64,000 nucleotides of DNA, from NCBI RefSeq assembly GCF_030264295.1, contig NZ_CP127173.1, forward strand, positions 6,393,501 to 6,457,500. The letters run 5' to 3'. The DNA comes from Amycolatopsis nalaikhensis. GTDB taxonomy: Bacteria; Actinomycetota; Actinomycetes; Mycobacteriales; Pseudonocardiaceae. The notes beneath the pieces were generated by a model that saw only the letters and a list, made by a program, of their open reading frames with translations, had not been told where the DNA came from and ran no database searches. The position numbers were made by a program, and so were the translations under genes. Positions 39,701-47,303 of this stretch are shown in pieces (position 1 is the first letter of the stretch; every line of letters begins with the position of its first letter).

Positions 39701-41691
39701 CGCAGGACTCGATGCGGGCCGGGCGGCTGGTCGTCGACACCGGCCTGCACGCGCTGGGGTGGAGCCGTCAGCGGGCGATCGACTTCCTCGTCGAGCACAC
39801 GCCGATGGCGCGGCTGGAGATCGAAGCGGAGATCGACCGCTACGTCGGCTGGCCGGGGCAGGCGCTGGGCTACATGGTCGGGCGGCTGGAGATCCAGCGG
39901 CTGCGGGCCGAGGCCGAGCGGGCGCTCGGCGACCGGTTCGACATCCGCGGATTCCACGAAGTCGTGCTGGGCCACGGCATGCTGCCGCTGTCCGCGCTGG
40001 CGAAGGTCGTCGACGACTGGGTGGCGGGCCAGGCCGACACGCCCGACCGCCTCGCCGACGAGTGCCTGGAGCTGATGTTCGAGGCCCAGCCGCTGTACCG
40101 GTCGCTGTACGGGCTGCCGGGTGAGCACGACCGGCTCGCCGACCAGAGCGCCGAGGCCATCGCCCGGCACCGCGCGGGGCTGGCCGCGATCATCGGCCGC
40201 GCGGAGGCGCTCGACGCGTCGGCGTTGACGGCGGCCGAGCGCGTCACGCGCGACGTCGTGATCTGGCAGGCGCGCACGCTGATCGACGTGCTCGACTCCG
40301 GCCGGGCCGACATCGCGGTGAGCGACGGGCTGGCGGCGCCGGCCCTGGAACTGCTGATGCTGCTGCCGCAGACGATCATCGACGACGAGGCCAAGGCCCG
40401 CGGCTACCTGAGCAGGCTCGCCGCCGTCGGAACGTACCTCGACCAGCTGATCGAGCGGCAGCGGGCGGCGCTGGCCCAGGGCCTCACGCCGCCGGAGTTC
40501 CTGGCGCGCATCGGCGTCGGGTACGTCGAGCGGTACCTGGCCGACCCGGAGAACGACCCGCTGAAGGTGCCGTTGCACGGGCTCGAGGAGGAGCGCGACC
40601 GGCTGCTGGCGGAGGTCGTGTACCCGGCGTACGCGCGGTACCGCGACTTCCTGGCTTCGGAGGTGGTCCCGGTGTCGCGGCCGGAGACGTCGCCGGGCAT
40701 CGGCGACCTGCCGGGCGGGCCGGAGCGGTACGCGGCGTTGATCCGCGCCGAGACGACGACCGAGCGCACGGCGCAGGACCTGCACGACACGGGGCTGGCG
40801 ATCATCGAGCGGCTGGCGGGGGAGTACCGCGAGCTGGGCGCGAAGGTGTTCGGCACGACCGATCTCGCGGAGATCTTCGAGCGGATCCGCACGGACCCGG
40901 CGTTGCGCTGGCGCGACGGCGAGGAGCTGCTGGAGGCCGCCCGCACGACGATCGCCCGCGCGGAAGCCGTTGCGCCGCAATGGTTCTCCCGGGTACCGGA
41001 GCAGCGGTGCGAGGTGGCCCCGGTCCCCGCGGCGGAGGCGGAGAGCGGCTCGATCGCGTACTACATCGACGCGTCCCTCGACGGCTCACGGCCGGGCACG
41101 TACTACGCGAACACGCACGAGGCCGACCAGCGCCAGCGGACGCTCGGCGAAGCGGTGGCGTTCCACGAAGCGGTGCCGGGTCACCACTTCCAGCTGACGT
41201 TGGCACAGCAGCTGACCGGTGTTCCGCTGCTGCGCCGGATCGGCATGTTCACCGCGTACGCGGAGGGCTGGGGCCTGTACGCGGAGCGCCTCGCGGACGA
41301 GATGGGGCTGTACTCGGACGACGTGTCCCGGTTCGGGTTGCTGACCCAGGACTCGATGCGCGCGGCCCGCCTGGTGGTGGACACGGGCATGCACGCGCTG
41401 GGCTGGAGCCGAAGCCGCGCGGTGGAGTTCCTGCGCGACAACACGCCGATGGCCCAGATCGAGATCGAGGCGGAGATCGACCGCTACGCGGGCCACCCGG
41501 CCCAGGCGCTGAGTTACATGGTGGGCAGGCTGGAGATCGAGCGGCTGCGCTCGGAGGCGGAGAGGGCGCTGGGCGACCGGTTCGACATCCGCGAGTTCCA
41601 CGACACGGTGCTGGGCAGCGGAACGTTGCCGCTCCCGGTACTGGCGGACGTGGTGTCGGCGTGGGTGGAGTCCCGGCTGGCGGGGGAGTGA
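36727..41691 (+). CDS. Three tandem DUF885 metallopeptidase-like domains in one protein
   Basis: A single uninterrupted reading frame of 1654 residues made of three homologous DUF885 units (about 1-552, 553-1105 and 1106-1654). Each has a complete HEAVPGHHFQ zinc-type motif, with the first His at residues 381, 932 and 1480, and a downstream EGWGLY(S/A)ERLADEMGLYS block that should supply the third ligand. DUF885 proteins normally contain one such unit of about 550-600 residues. All three units keep their putative catalytic residues, so none looks degenerate. No signal peptide is seen, so it is probably a cytoplasmic peptidase-like enzyme; substrate unknown. Confidence 0.9.
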   Translation: MTAVTELAGEFVEALFAADPLTPALLGVRPAEPGLPDQSAEAEQAFRARLVELLERARALDTGDLSAEDRVTREVLITSAEVRIASIDSRMTEFTVTDIMVAPAASLLMALPMTTVADEETAEAQLGRLAAIPEYLRQAARRHAEGIAAGLVPVAHLVDAAVAHLDRYLAEPAADPLRRQPAPSEEFERRRDELLADVVRPAFAEYREFLATEVKPHGRPADRPGLSWLPGGEEAYARLARVHTTTEFTPAELHQTGLDVIESLAAEYRELGQKVFGTDDLAEIFERLRTDPALRWTTGDELLDTARTAVARATAEAPKWFHRIPPQECAVEAVPAEVAPGAPAAYYLRPAADGSRPGIYFANTHEATERFRHTAESTAFHEAVPGHHFQLSTAQGLTDLPLLRRIGNFTAYTEGWGLYSERLADEMGLYSDDVARLGMLTGDSMRAARLVVDTGLHAFGWSRQQAVDYLLEHTPEARVEVESEIDRYIAWPGQALAYMVGRLEIQRIRTRAEQRLGSRFDLRAFHDVVLAGGALPLSVLASVVDEWVAGHGDTVGGLADELVELTFEQDPLGPSLLGLPGDHDRLADQSREAQERFLAAYRGLAARARALPTDDLTPEETVTREVVIASAEVEADRLAARSADIAVSDGLTSPALMLLLALPYYQLDDEKKARGYLARLTAIEPYLETLTVRQRESLADGLVPPAYLARVGVEYIDRYLAAPEDPLKVAATVDVEGFEAERDRLLADVVHPAYARYREFLRTEVEPVGRPDTAPGISHVPGGAERYAALIRAETTTERTAQELHETGLAIIENLAAEYRELGQKVFGTTDLAEIFERLRTDPALRWRDGEELLSAARDVVARAEAVAPQWFSRIPAEKCQVAPVPEADAASGTIAYYLQPSLDGSRPGTYYANTYEADKRPRFTSEAIAFHEAVPGHHFQLSLAQELRDLPLLRRIGMFNAYAEGWGLYAERLADEMGLYSDDLARLGMLTQDSMRAGRLVVDTGLHALGWSRQRAIDFLVEHTPMARLEIEAEIDRYVGWPGQALGYMVGRLEIQRLRAEAERALGDRFDIRGFHEVVLGHGMLPLSALAKVVDDWVAGQADTPDRLADECLELMFEAQPLYRSLYGLPGEHDRLADQSAEAIARHRAGLAAIIGRAEALDASALTAAERVTRDVVIWQARTLIDVLDSGRADIAVSDGLAAPALELLMLLPQTIIDDEAKARGYLSRLAAVGTYLDQLIERQRAALAQGLTPPEFLARIGVGYVERYLADPENDPLKVPLHGLEEERDRLLAEVVYPAYARYRDFLASEVVPVSRPETSPGIGDLPGGPERYAALIRAETTTERTAQDLHDTGLAIIERLAGEYRELGAKVFGTTDLAEIFERIRTDPALRWRDGEELLEAARTTIARAEAVAPQWFSRVPEQRCEVAPVPAAEAESGSIAYYIDASLDGSRPGTYYANTHEADQRQRTLGEAVAFHEAVPGHHFQLTLAQQLTGVPLLRRIGMFTAYAEGWGLYAERLADEMGLYSDDVSRFGLLTQDSMRAARLVVDTGMHALGWSRSRAVEFLRDNTPMAQIEIEAEIDRYAGHPAQALSYMVGRLEIERLRSEAERALGDRFDIREFHDTVLGSGTLPLPVLADVVSAWVESRLAGE

Positions 41692-41770
41692 CGGTGGCTC
41701 GGCTCGACCTCGCCCGTGCTGCGGCGTCGGGCGGCGTCGCGGCGCGATCCAACCAGGAAAGGGAGCAAGC

Positions 41771-42982
41771 GTGACCTGGCTCGAACTCGCCGACGACACC
41801 CCGTTCGGCCTGGACAACCTGCCCTACGGCGCGTTCTCCGTCGGCGGGGTGCCCGAGCGGCGGATCGGCGTCCCGGTCGGCGAGCACGTCCTCGACCTGA
41901 CCGCCGCCGCGGCCGAAACCGCCGCGGCCTTCGCGCCCCTGCTCACCTCCGGCGTGCTCAACCCCCTCCTGGCCGCCAGTCCGGGTACCTGGCGCGAAGT
42001 CCGCGAGCGCCTCCGCGACTGGCTGACCGAGCCGCGTTACGCCGACCAGCTCCGCAAACACCTGGTGCCCCAAGGCGAGGTGACCACCCACCTCGCCTTC
42101 GAAGTCGCCGACTACGTCGACTTCTACTCCAGCGAGCACCACGCCCTCAACGCCAGCGAGATCTTCCGGCCCGACGCTGCCGAGCTGCCGCCGAACTGGA
42201 AGCACCTGCCCATCGGCTACCACGGCCGGGCGGGCACCGTCTTCGCGTCCGGCACCCCCGTCGTCCGCCCGCGCGGGCAACGCAAACCCCGCAGCGCCGA
42301 CGCTCCCTCGTTCGGTCCCTCGCGACTGCTGGACATCGAGGCGGAGGTCGGGTTCGTCGTCGGTGCTCCGTCCACTGTGGGCACTCCGGTGTCCACTGAG
42401 GACTTCGCCGACCACGTCTTCGGCGTCTGCCTGGTCAACGACTGGTCGGCGCGCGACCTCCAAGCCTGGGAGTCGCAGCCGCTGGGGCCGTTCCTCGCCA
42501 AGTCGTTCGCCACGTCCGTGTCGCCGTGGATCGTGCCGCTCGCCGCGCTCGACCACGCCCGCGTCGAGGGCCCGAAGCAGGATCCCGAACCCTTCGACTA
42601 CCTGCGCACCACCGAAAACTGGGGCTTGGACCTCGCTCTGGAGATCCGGCTCAACGGCCACCTCGTCTCCAGCCCGCCCTTTGCCACGCAGTACTGGACG
42701 GCGCCGCAGCAACTCGCGCACCTGACCATCAACGGCGCGAGCCTGCGCACCGGCGACCTCTATGCCTCGGGCACCGTCACCGGGCCGGAACGCGACCAGC
42801 GGGGGTCCCTGCTGGAACTGTCCTGGGGCGGCCGGGAACCGTTCGAGCTGCCGGACGGTCAGACCCGCACGTTCCTGGAGGACGGCGACGAGGTCGTGAT
42901 CAGCGGGACCGCCCCCGGGCCGGGCGGCGCGCGGATCGGCTTCGGCGAAGTGCGGGGGAAGGTCCTGCCCAGCCCGGGGTGA
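41771..42982 (+). CDS. fahA: Fumarylacetoacetase
   Basis: A 403-residue enzyme that hydrolyses fumarylacetoacetate to fumarate and acetoacetate, the last step of tyrosine/homogentisate degradation. The N-terminal SH3-like domain is followed by the FAH catalytic domain with DFYSSEHHALN, LPIGYHGRAGTVFASG, DIEAEVGFVVG, NDWSARDLQAWE and a C-terminal GDEVVISGTAPG. Metal ligands Asp/Glu/Glu/Asp are present within these blocks. GTG 41771 follows AGGAAAGGGAGCAAGC. The usual partner hmgA is not adjacent. There is no sign of cotranscription with the DUF885 gene beyond 79-bp spacing. Confidence 0.95.
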   Translation: MTWLELADDTPFGLDNLPYGAFSVGGVPERRIGVPVGEHVLDLTAAAAETAAAFAPLLTSGVLNPLLAASPGTWREVRERLRDWLTEPRYADQLRKHLVPQGEVTTHLAFEVADYVDFYSSEHHALNASEIFRPDAAELPPNWKHLPIGYHGRAGTVFASGTPVVRPRGQRKPRSADAPSFGPSRLLDIEAEVGFVVGAPSTVGTPVSTEDFADHVFGVCLVNDWSARDLQAWESQPLGPFLAKSFATSVSPWIVPLAALDHARVEGPKQDPEPFDYLRTTENWGLDLALEIRLNGHLVSSPPFATQYWTAPQQLAHLTINGASLRTGDLYASGTVTGPERDQRGSLLELSWGGREPFELPDGQTRTFLEDGDEVVISGTAPGPGGARIGFGEVRGKVLPSPG

Positions 42983-43031
42983 CTTCCCGCCCGGGCTGCG
43001 CGGGGCTCGGACGGATGAGAGGGTCGGGCCG

Positions 43032-43958
43032 ATGACGGCGCAGCGAAAACCGTGGCGGCGGGTCGGCGCGACCCTGACGACGTACCGGGAACGCGACGGT
43101 GACCACTACGCCGCCGCCGTGACGTTCTTCAGCTTGCTCGCGCTCGTCCCGCTGATCATGGTCGCGGTCTCGGTCGCCGGGTTCGTGCTGGCCGGTGACC
43201 GGCTGCTCGCCGCCGAGCTCGACCGCGTCATCGACGGCTCCCTGCCGCCCGAGGTCGCCGGGCAGGTCACGGACATCGTGCACACCGTCGTCGGGGAACG
43301 CGGCCGGATCGGGCTGCTCGCGCTGGCCGTCGCCGCCTACTCGGGCTGGAGCTGGATCAGCAACGTCCGCGACGCCGTCACCGCCATGCTCGGCCAGGAA
43401 CGGACCCCGCGCCCGCTCGTCCGCGGCATCGTCGCCGACGTCCTCGCGCTCGTCGGTGTGGGGCTGGCGATGACCGTCTCCTTCGGACTGGCGGCGCTCA
43501 CCGGCGCGGTCGGCACCTGGCTCCTGCACCTGACCGGTCTCGACGGCGGGTTCGCGCAGGTGTTGCTCGTCGCGGGCTCGCTGCTGCTCGGGCTCGCGGC
43601 GAACTGGCTGGTCATCGCCTGGTGCCTGGCCCGGCTGCCGCGACGGCCGCTGCCGTTGCGCTCGACGCTGCGCCCGGCCGGGGCCGCCGCCGTCGGGCTC
43701 GGCGCGATCCAGCAGGCCGGTGGCCTCTACCTGCACCTGGTGGGGCGGTCCCCGGCCGTCGCGACGTTCGGCACGCTGGTCGGCGTCCTGCTGTTCGGGT
43801 ACCTGATCGTGCGCTGGCTGCTCATGGTCGCGGTGTGGATCACGGTCCGGGACGAGCCGCCGGCGGGCACGCTCGGCGCCGACGTCCGCTACGCCGGGAC
43901 GACGCTCGGGGCCGGCGCGTCGGCGGAACTGGTGGTCCGGACGCTGACCGGCCGTTGA
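43032..43958 (+). CDS. YihY/virulence factor BrkB-family membrane protein
   Basis: A 308-residue protein with six hydrophobic helices and the family start DGDHYAAAVTFFSLLALVPLIM, then AYSGWSWISNVRDAVTAML. The family was once annotated as RNase BN, but it is a membrane protein of unsettled role, possibly transport. ATG 43032 is used; GAGAGGGTCGGGCC upstream gives a modest ribosome-binding site. It stands alone between fumarylacetoacetase and the LLM oxidoreductase. It lacks the long C-terminal tail some actinobacterial members have. Confidence 0.87.
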   Translation: MTAQRKPWRRVGATLTTYRERDGDHYAAAVTFFSLLALVPLIMVAVSVAGFVLAGDRLLAAELDRVIDGSLPPEVAGQVTDIVHTVVGERGRIGLLALAVAAYSGWSWISNVRDAVTAMLGQERTPRPLVRGIVADVLALVGVGLAMTVSFGLAALTGAVGTWLLHLTGLDGGFAQVLLVAGSLLLGLAANWLVIAWCLARLPRRPLPLRSTLRPAGAAAVGLGAIQQAGGLYLHLVGRSPAVATFGTLVGVLLFGYLIVRWLLMVAVWITVRDEPPAGTLGADVRYAGTTLGAGASAELVVRTLTGR

Positions 43959-44015
43959 GTGGCGGGTCACACATCACCCCGGTGACGGCGGCCGGGTCCC
44001 GTTAGGATTCCGGGA

Positions 44016-44031
44016 CTAAGCGCTTGCTCAG
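44016..44031. promoter_or_regulatory. Candidate TetR-type operator before LLM gene
   Basis: CTAAGC-GCTT-GCTCAG is an inverted repeat with one mismatch. It lies between a -10-like TAGGAT (44003-44008) and the ribosome-binding site GGAGG. TAAGC...GCTTA-like sites are typical of TetR regulators of acyl-CoA metabolism. Confidence 0.5.
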
Positions 44032-44045
44032 CAACGGAGGTGGCC

Positions 44046-45086
44046 ATGCGGATCGGGACCGCGATCAACTACGCCGGAGGCTTCGCCGACAGCGTCGCGG
44101 ACATCGTCGAACTCGAGAAGGTGGGGCTCGACGTCGCGTTCGTTCCCGAGGCCTACTCGTTCGACGCCGTGAGCCAGCTCGGCTACCTCGCCGCGAAGAC
44201 CGAGCGTGTCCAGCTCGCGTCCGGCATCTTCCAGATCTACACGCGCACGCCGACGCTCACCGCGATGACCGCGGCCGGCCTCGACTTCGTCTCGGACGGG
44301 CGGTTCATCCTCGGGCTCGGTGCGTCGGGCCCGCAGGTGATCGAGGGCTTCCACGGCGTGAAGTACGACGCGCCGCTGGGCCGCACCCGCGAGATCGTCG
44401 AGGTGTGCCGCCAGGTGTGGCGCCGCGAGCGCGTGGTGCACGAGGGCAAGCACTACACGATCCCGCTGCCACCCGAGCAGGGCACCGGGCTGGGCAAGCC
44501 GCTGAAGCTGATCAACCACCCGGTGCGCGAGCGGATCCCGGTGCTGCTGGCGGCGATCGGCCCGAAGAACGTGGCGCTCACGGCGGAGATCGCGGAGGGC
44601 TGGCAGCCGATCTTCTTCCACCCGGAGAAGGCCGCCGACGTGTGGGGCGAGTCCCTGGCGGAGGGCAAGGCGAAGCGGGACGCGTCGCTGGGCGAGCTGG
44701 ACACGTACGTGTCGGCGGCACTGGCGATCGGCGACGACGTCGAGCCGCTGCTCGACCACCTGCGGCCGATCCTGGCGCTGTACATCGGCGGGATGGGCGC
44801 GCGGGGCAAGAACTTCTACAACGACCTCGCCCGCCGCTACGGCTACGAGGCGGAGGCGAAGCTGATCCAGGACCTCTACCTGGACGGCAAGAAGGAGGAG
44901 GCGGCGGCCGCGGTCCCGCTGGACCTGCTGCGCGCGATTTCCTTGGTCGGCCCGGCGGGGTACGTGAAGGAGCGCCTGGCGGCGTTCAAGGAGGCGGGCG
45001 CGACGACGCTGGTGGTCAACCCGCTGCTCCCGGGCCGCGAGGCAAGGGTGGCGGCGGTGTCGAAGCTGCGCGAACTGCTCGGCTGA
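44046..45086 (+). CDS. F420-dependent LLM-class oxidoreductase
   Basis: A 346-residue TIM-barrel protein of the luciferase-like monooxygenase superfamily, F420-binding branch. Recognisable pieces are AFVPEAYSFDAVSQLGYLAA, GLDFVSDGRFILGLGASGPQ and VLLAAIGPKNVALTAEIAEG. ATG 44046 lies five bases after GGAGG; an in-frame ATG two codons upstream is less well placed. It resembles mycobacterial F420 oxidoreductases that act on lipid or coenzyme A-linked substrates. The operator-like dyad before it suggests control by a TetR regulator encoded elsewhere. The substrate is unknown. Confidence 0.87.
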   Translation: MRIGTAINYAGGFADSVADIVELEKVGLDVAFVPEAYSFDAVSQLGYLAAKTERVQLASGIFQIYTRTPTLTAMTAAGLDFVSDGRFILGLGASGPQVIEGFHGVKYDAPLGRTREIVEVCRQVWRRERVVHEGKHYTIPLPPEQGTGLGKPLKLINHPVRERIPVLLAAIGPKNVALTAEIAEGWQPIFFHPEKAADVWGESLAEGKAKRDASLGELDTYVSAALAIGDDVEPLLDHLRPILALYIGGMGARGKNFYNDLARRYGYEAEAKLIQDLYLDGKKEEAAAAVPLDLLRAISLVGPAGYVKERLAAFKEAGATTLVVNPLLPGREARVAAVSKLRELLG

Positions 45087-45098
45087 CCAGGCGGGGCC

Positions 45099-45281
45099 CC
45101 AAGCGCCCCAATGTGGCCTTCGGTGCGTGGGACGCAACGAAGGCGGCCTTCGGTGCGCGGGCCGCACCCAATGTGGCCTTCGGTGCGTGAGACGCAACGA
45201 AGGCGGCCTTCGGTGCGTGAGACGCACCCAAGGCGGCCTTCGGTGCGTCAGACGCAACCAATGTGGCCTTGGGGCGCTTGG
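45099..45281. repeat. Mosaic palindromic repeat, five 30-bp units
   Basis: An array with exact 30-bp periodicity. Each unit joins a palindrome (CGAAGGCGGCCTTCG or its CCAATGTGGCCTT variant) to TGCGT-nnn-ACGCA. The whole array is enclosed by CCAAGCGCCCCAA at the left and its reverse complement TTGGGGCGCTTGG at the right (ends 45281). It lies between the convergent LLM and sortase genes. It is related to the repeats at 12317 and 54427. Confidence 0.9.
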
Positions 45282-45291
45282 CGGGCGCGGG

Positions 45292-45882
45292 TCAGGCGGG
45301 GACCGCGTACACCGCGACCCGGGTTCCGCTGAGCCCGGCGGCGTCGTACGTGCCGTCGCTGGTGATCAGCCTCAGCTGCGGCCCCGGGCCCTCCGGTGCC
45401 ACCAGCGTGCTGTCCGGCTCGCCGGCCGGGAAGAACGCCGTCCGGCGGACGACGAACCGGACCTCGCGCCCGTCCTCGGTGCGCACCACCACCGCGGCTC
45501 CCGGCTCCAGCGCGCTGAGCCGCGCGAACGCCCCGCTCGCGTAGCCGAACCCCGCGTGGCCCGACAGCACCGCCACCCCCGGTGCGCCGGGTGCCGGACC
45601 GTCGGCGAACCAGCCGACGCCCAGCGCCGTGCCGGGCTGCTCGCGGCGGCCGCCGATGTGGCCGAGCTCGACCACCGGGCGCACCGCCAGACCCAGGTCG
45701 GGGACCAGCAGCGCGGCGGGTGGGCTGCCGACCGCGGCGGGCCGGTCCGCGGCCTCCGCGCCGGGCGTCACCGATGCCGACGGGGCGACCACCGACGTCA
45801 CCCCGAGCAGCACGCAGCCGAGCCCGGCCACGACCGCGAGGACCGCCGCGGCCGGCCGGGCGAGCTCGGTGCGTCCGATCAT
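45292..45882 (-). CDS. Class F-like sortase with Ser in place of catalytic Cys
   Basis: A 196-residue membrane-anchored protein with the sortase fold. An N-terminal transmembrane helix lies at about residues 10-30. The catalytic His is His109 (LSGHAGFG) and the Arg is Arg188 (SGTRVAVY). The position expected to hold the nucleophile, normally in a LITCGG-like motif, is Ser175 (LITSDG, codon AGC). It should therefore be weak or inactive as a transpeptidase, or use serine. ATG 45882 was chosen for its GGAGCAGGGG site over a longer frame starting at 45972. No LPXTG-type substrate gene is visible nearby. Confidence 0.82.
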   Translation of the reverse strand: MIGRTELARPAAAVLAVVAGLGCVLLGVTSVVAPSASVTPGAEAADRPAAVGSPPAALLVPDLGLAVRPVVELGHIGGRREQPGTALGVGWFADGPAPGAPGVAVLSGHAGFGYASGAFARLSALEPGAAVVVRTEDGREVRFVVRRTAFFPAGEPDSTLVAPEGPGPQLRLITSDGTYDAAGLSGTRVAVYAVPA

Positions 45883-46122
45883 TTCCCCTGCTCCACGCCG
45901 GTTTCTTTGCCCGATTAATCGCGCCGTGGCCGCGGGCGTTACCGAATCGTGTCCGATACTCGCCTCGTTCACTCGATCGGGTTATCGCACTGTGACCTCC
46001 GCGTCAGAACGGCACGCCCGGAGGGCCGCAATACCGTCAATGCCCGGCGCGGCGACGTGAGATCGGCCATGATTACGGGTTTCGGGCCGTCGGACTGGGG
46101 ATATTCACCAGGCGGAAATGAG

Positions 46123-47074
46123 GTGCGCCGAGCAGTGCGAAAGATCGAAGAGCCCGCGGTGGGCGTACTGGACGTCGGGTCGTTCAGCGCCCGGCTGGTC
46201 GTCGTCCCGGTCGCGGGTTCCCCGCGGGAGCCGGTGCTGAACCACCAGACGCGGCTGCGGCTCGACCGCGAGCTCGACACCCAGGGCCGGCTGACCGACC
46301 GGGGCGTCGCCGCCGTCACGGCCGCCGTCGCCGCCGGGATGACCACGGCCTACCGCCACGGCGTGAGCGGCGTCTACCCCTTGGCGACGTCCTCGATCCG
46401 CGACGCGGCCAACGCCGCCGACGTCGTCCGGTACGTCGCCGGCGAAACCGGGGTCGAGCTGCGGTTCCTCTCCGGCCGCCAGGAAGCCGAGCTGGCCTAC
46501 CTCGCCGCCCGCCGCTGGTACGGCGCGGCCACCGGCCCGCTGCTGGTGCTCGACATCGGCGGCGGGACGGTCGAGCTCCGCCGCGGGCTGCGGCGAGCAG
46601 GCCTCCTTCGCACGCTCGCTGCCCCTGGGCGCCCGCTCGATGACGCGGGACTGGATGCCGTCCGAGCGCGTCTCGAACAAGCAGGTCAGGGCGCTGCGCG
46701 CGCACGCGCTCGACGTCGTCACGACCACGCTGGGCGCCGCGGACGTCGAGGACCCGCACGTCGTCGGCTGCTCGAAGGTGCTGCAGCAGCTCGCGCGGCT
46801 CGCCGGCGCCCGTCCGGGGAAGTGCCGTGAGCTGCGGCTCGACGACCTGCGGGCGTGGATCCCGCGGCTGGCCGCGCTGCCGCCGTCGAAGCGGGCCGAG
46901 CTGCCCGGCATCTCCCGCAGCCGCGCCCACCAGGCGCTCGCCGGCGCGATCGTGGCGGAGGCGCTGCTGACGGTCGCGGGCGGCAAGGTGTCGATCTGCC
47001 CGTGGTCGACCCGCGACGGCCTGATCCTGACGCTGCAGGACAAGGCGGTCCGTCGCGCCTCGAAAGCGGCCTGA
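46123..47074 (+). pseudogene. Ppx/GppA phosphatase gene with single-base frameshift
   Basis: An exopolyphosphatase/guanosine pentaphosphatase-family gene (M. tuberculosis Rv0496-like) split over two frames. The first part has GVLDVGSFSARLVVVPV, SIRDAANAADVVRYV and LDIGGGTVEL. The frame then breaks at an extra C in the CC pair 46578-46579. The second frame continues the family sequence (SLPLGARSMTRDWMP, VVGCSKVLQQLARLAG, ICPWSTRDGLIL) to the stop at 47074. Removing one C restores a protein of about 315 residues, the usual length. Starts GTG 46123 or 46135 are both possible. It is either a true lesion or a sequencing error. Confidence 0.8.
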
Positions 47075-47114
47075 CCCCTGGTCGTGGCCGGGAAAACCGG
47101 GTATCCCGGAAGAC

Positions 47115-47303
47115 ATGAGCGAGCAGCAGCGCATCCACGGCCGTGACGAAGACGAAGAAGAGCTCCCCAAGCTGCCGACCCCCGGCAAGCTGACCCACGA
47201 CGTGCCCACCGCGCCGGACCCGGACGTGAGCCCGGGCGGGACCGAAGAGGTACCGGCCCCACCCGGGCGCGAAGCGGACGCCGTCAGCGACCTTCCGAAG
47301 TGA
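47115..47303 (+). CDS. Small acidic hypothetical protein
   Basis: A 62-residue hydrophilic, probably disordered protein rich in Glu, Asp and Pro (MSEQQRIHGRDEDEEELPKL). ATG 47115 comes 7 nt after TATCCC, a weak -10 match, with GGAAGA as a possible ribosome-binding site. Its end overlaps the convergent GH65 gene by 20 bp. I recognise no domain. It is a plausible real gene because of its start context and actinobacterial codon pattern, but evidence is limited. Confidence 0.55.
   Translation: MSEQQRIHGRDEDEEELPKLPTPGKLTHDVPTAPDPDVSPGGTEEVPAPPGREADAVSDLPK

Noticed and set aside
36682..40980. A 1432-codon minus-strand frame antisense to the triple DUF885 gene
   Set aside because: Long antisense frames are expected in very GC-rich DNA; the product is Arg/Gly/Ala/Pro-rich with no domain, while the plus strand has three intact motifs.
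45099..45281. Possible CRISPR array because of 30-bp periodicity
   Set aside because: The units are contiguous, with no unique spacers and no cas genes; each unit is itself two palindromes.
45111..45332. Open frame through the 30-bp repeats giving repeating WPSVRETQRRR-type peptides
   Set aside because: 30 bp is a multiple of three, so several frames stay open automatically. There is no start context, and the sequence is palindromic and intergenic.
46570..46645. Programmed ribosomal frameshift in the ppx/gppA gene
   Set aside because: No slippery heptamer, Shine-Dalgarno-like stimulator or downstream pseudoknot is apparent, and the family is not known to use frameshifting.
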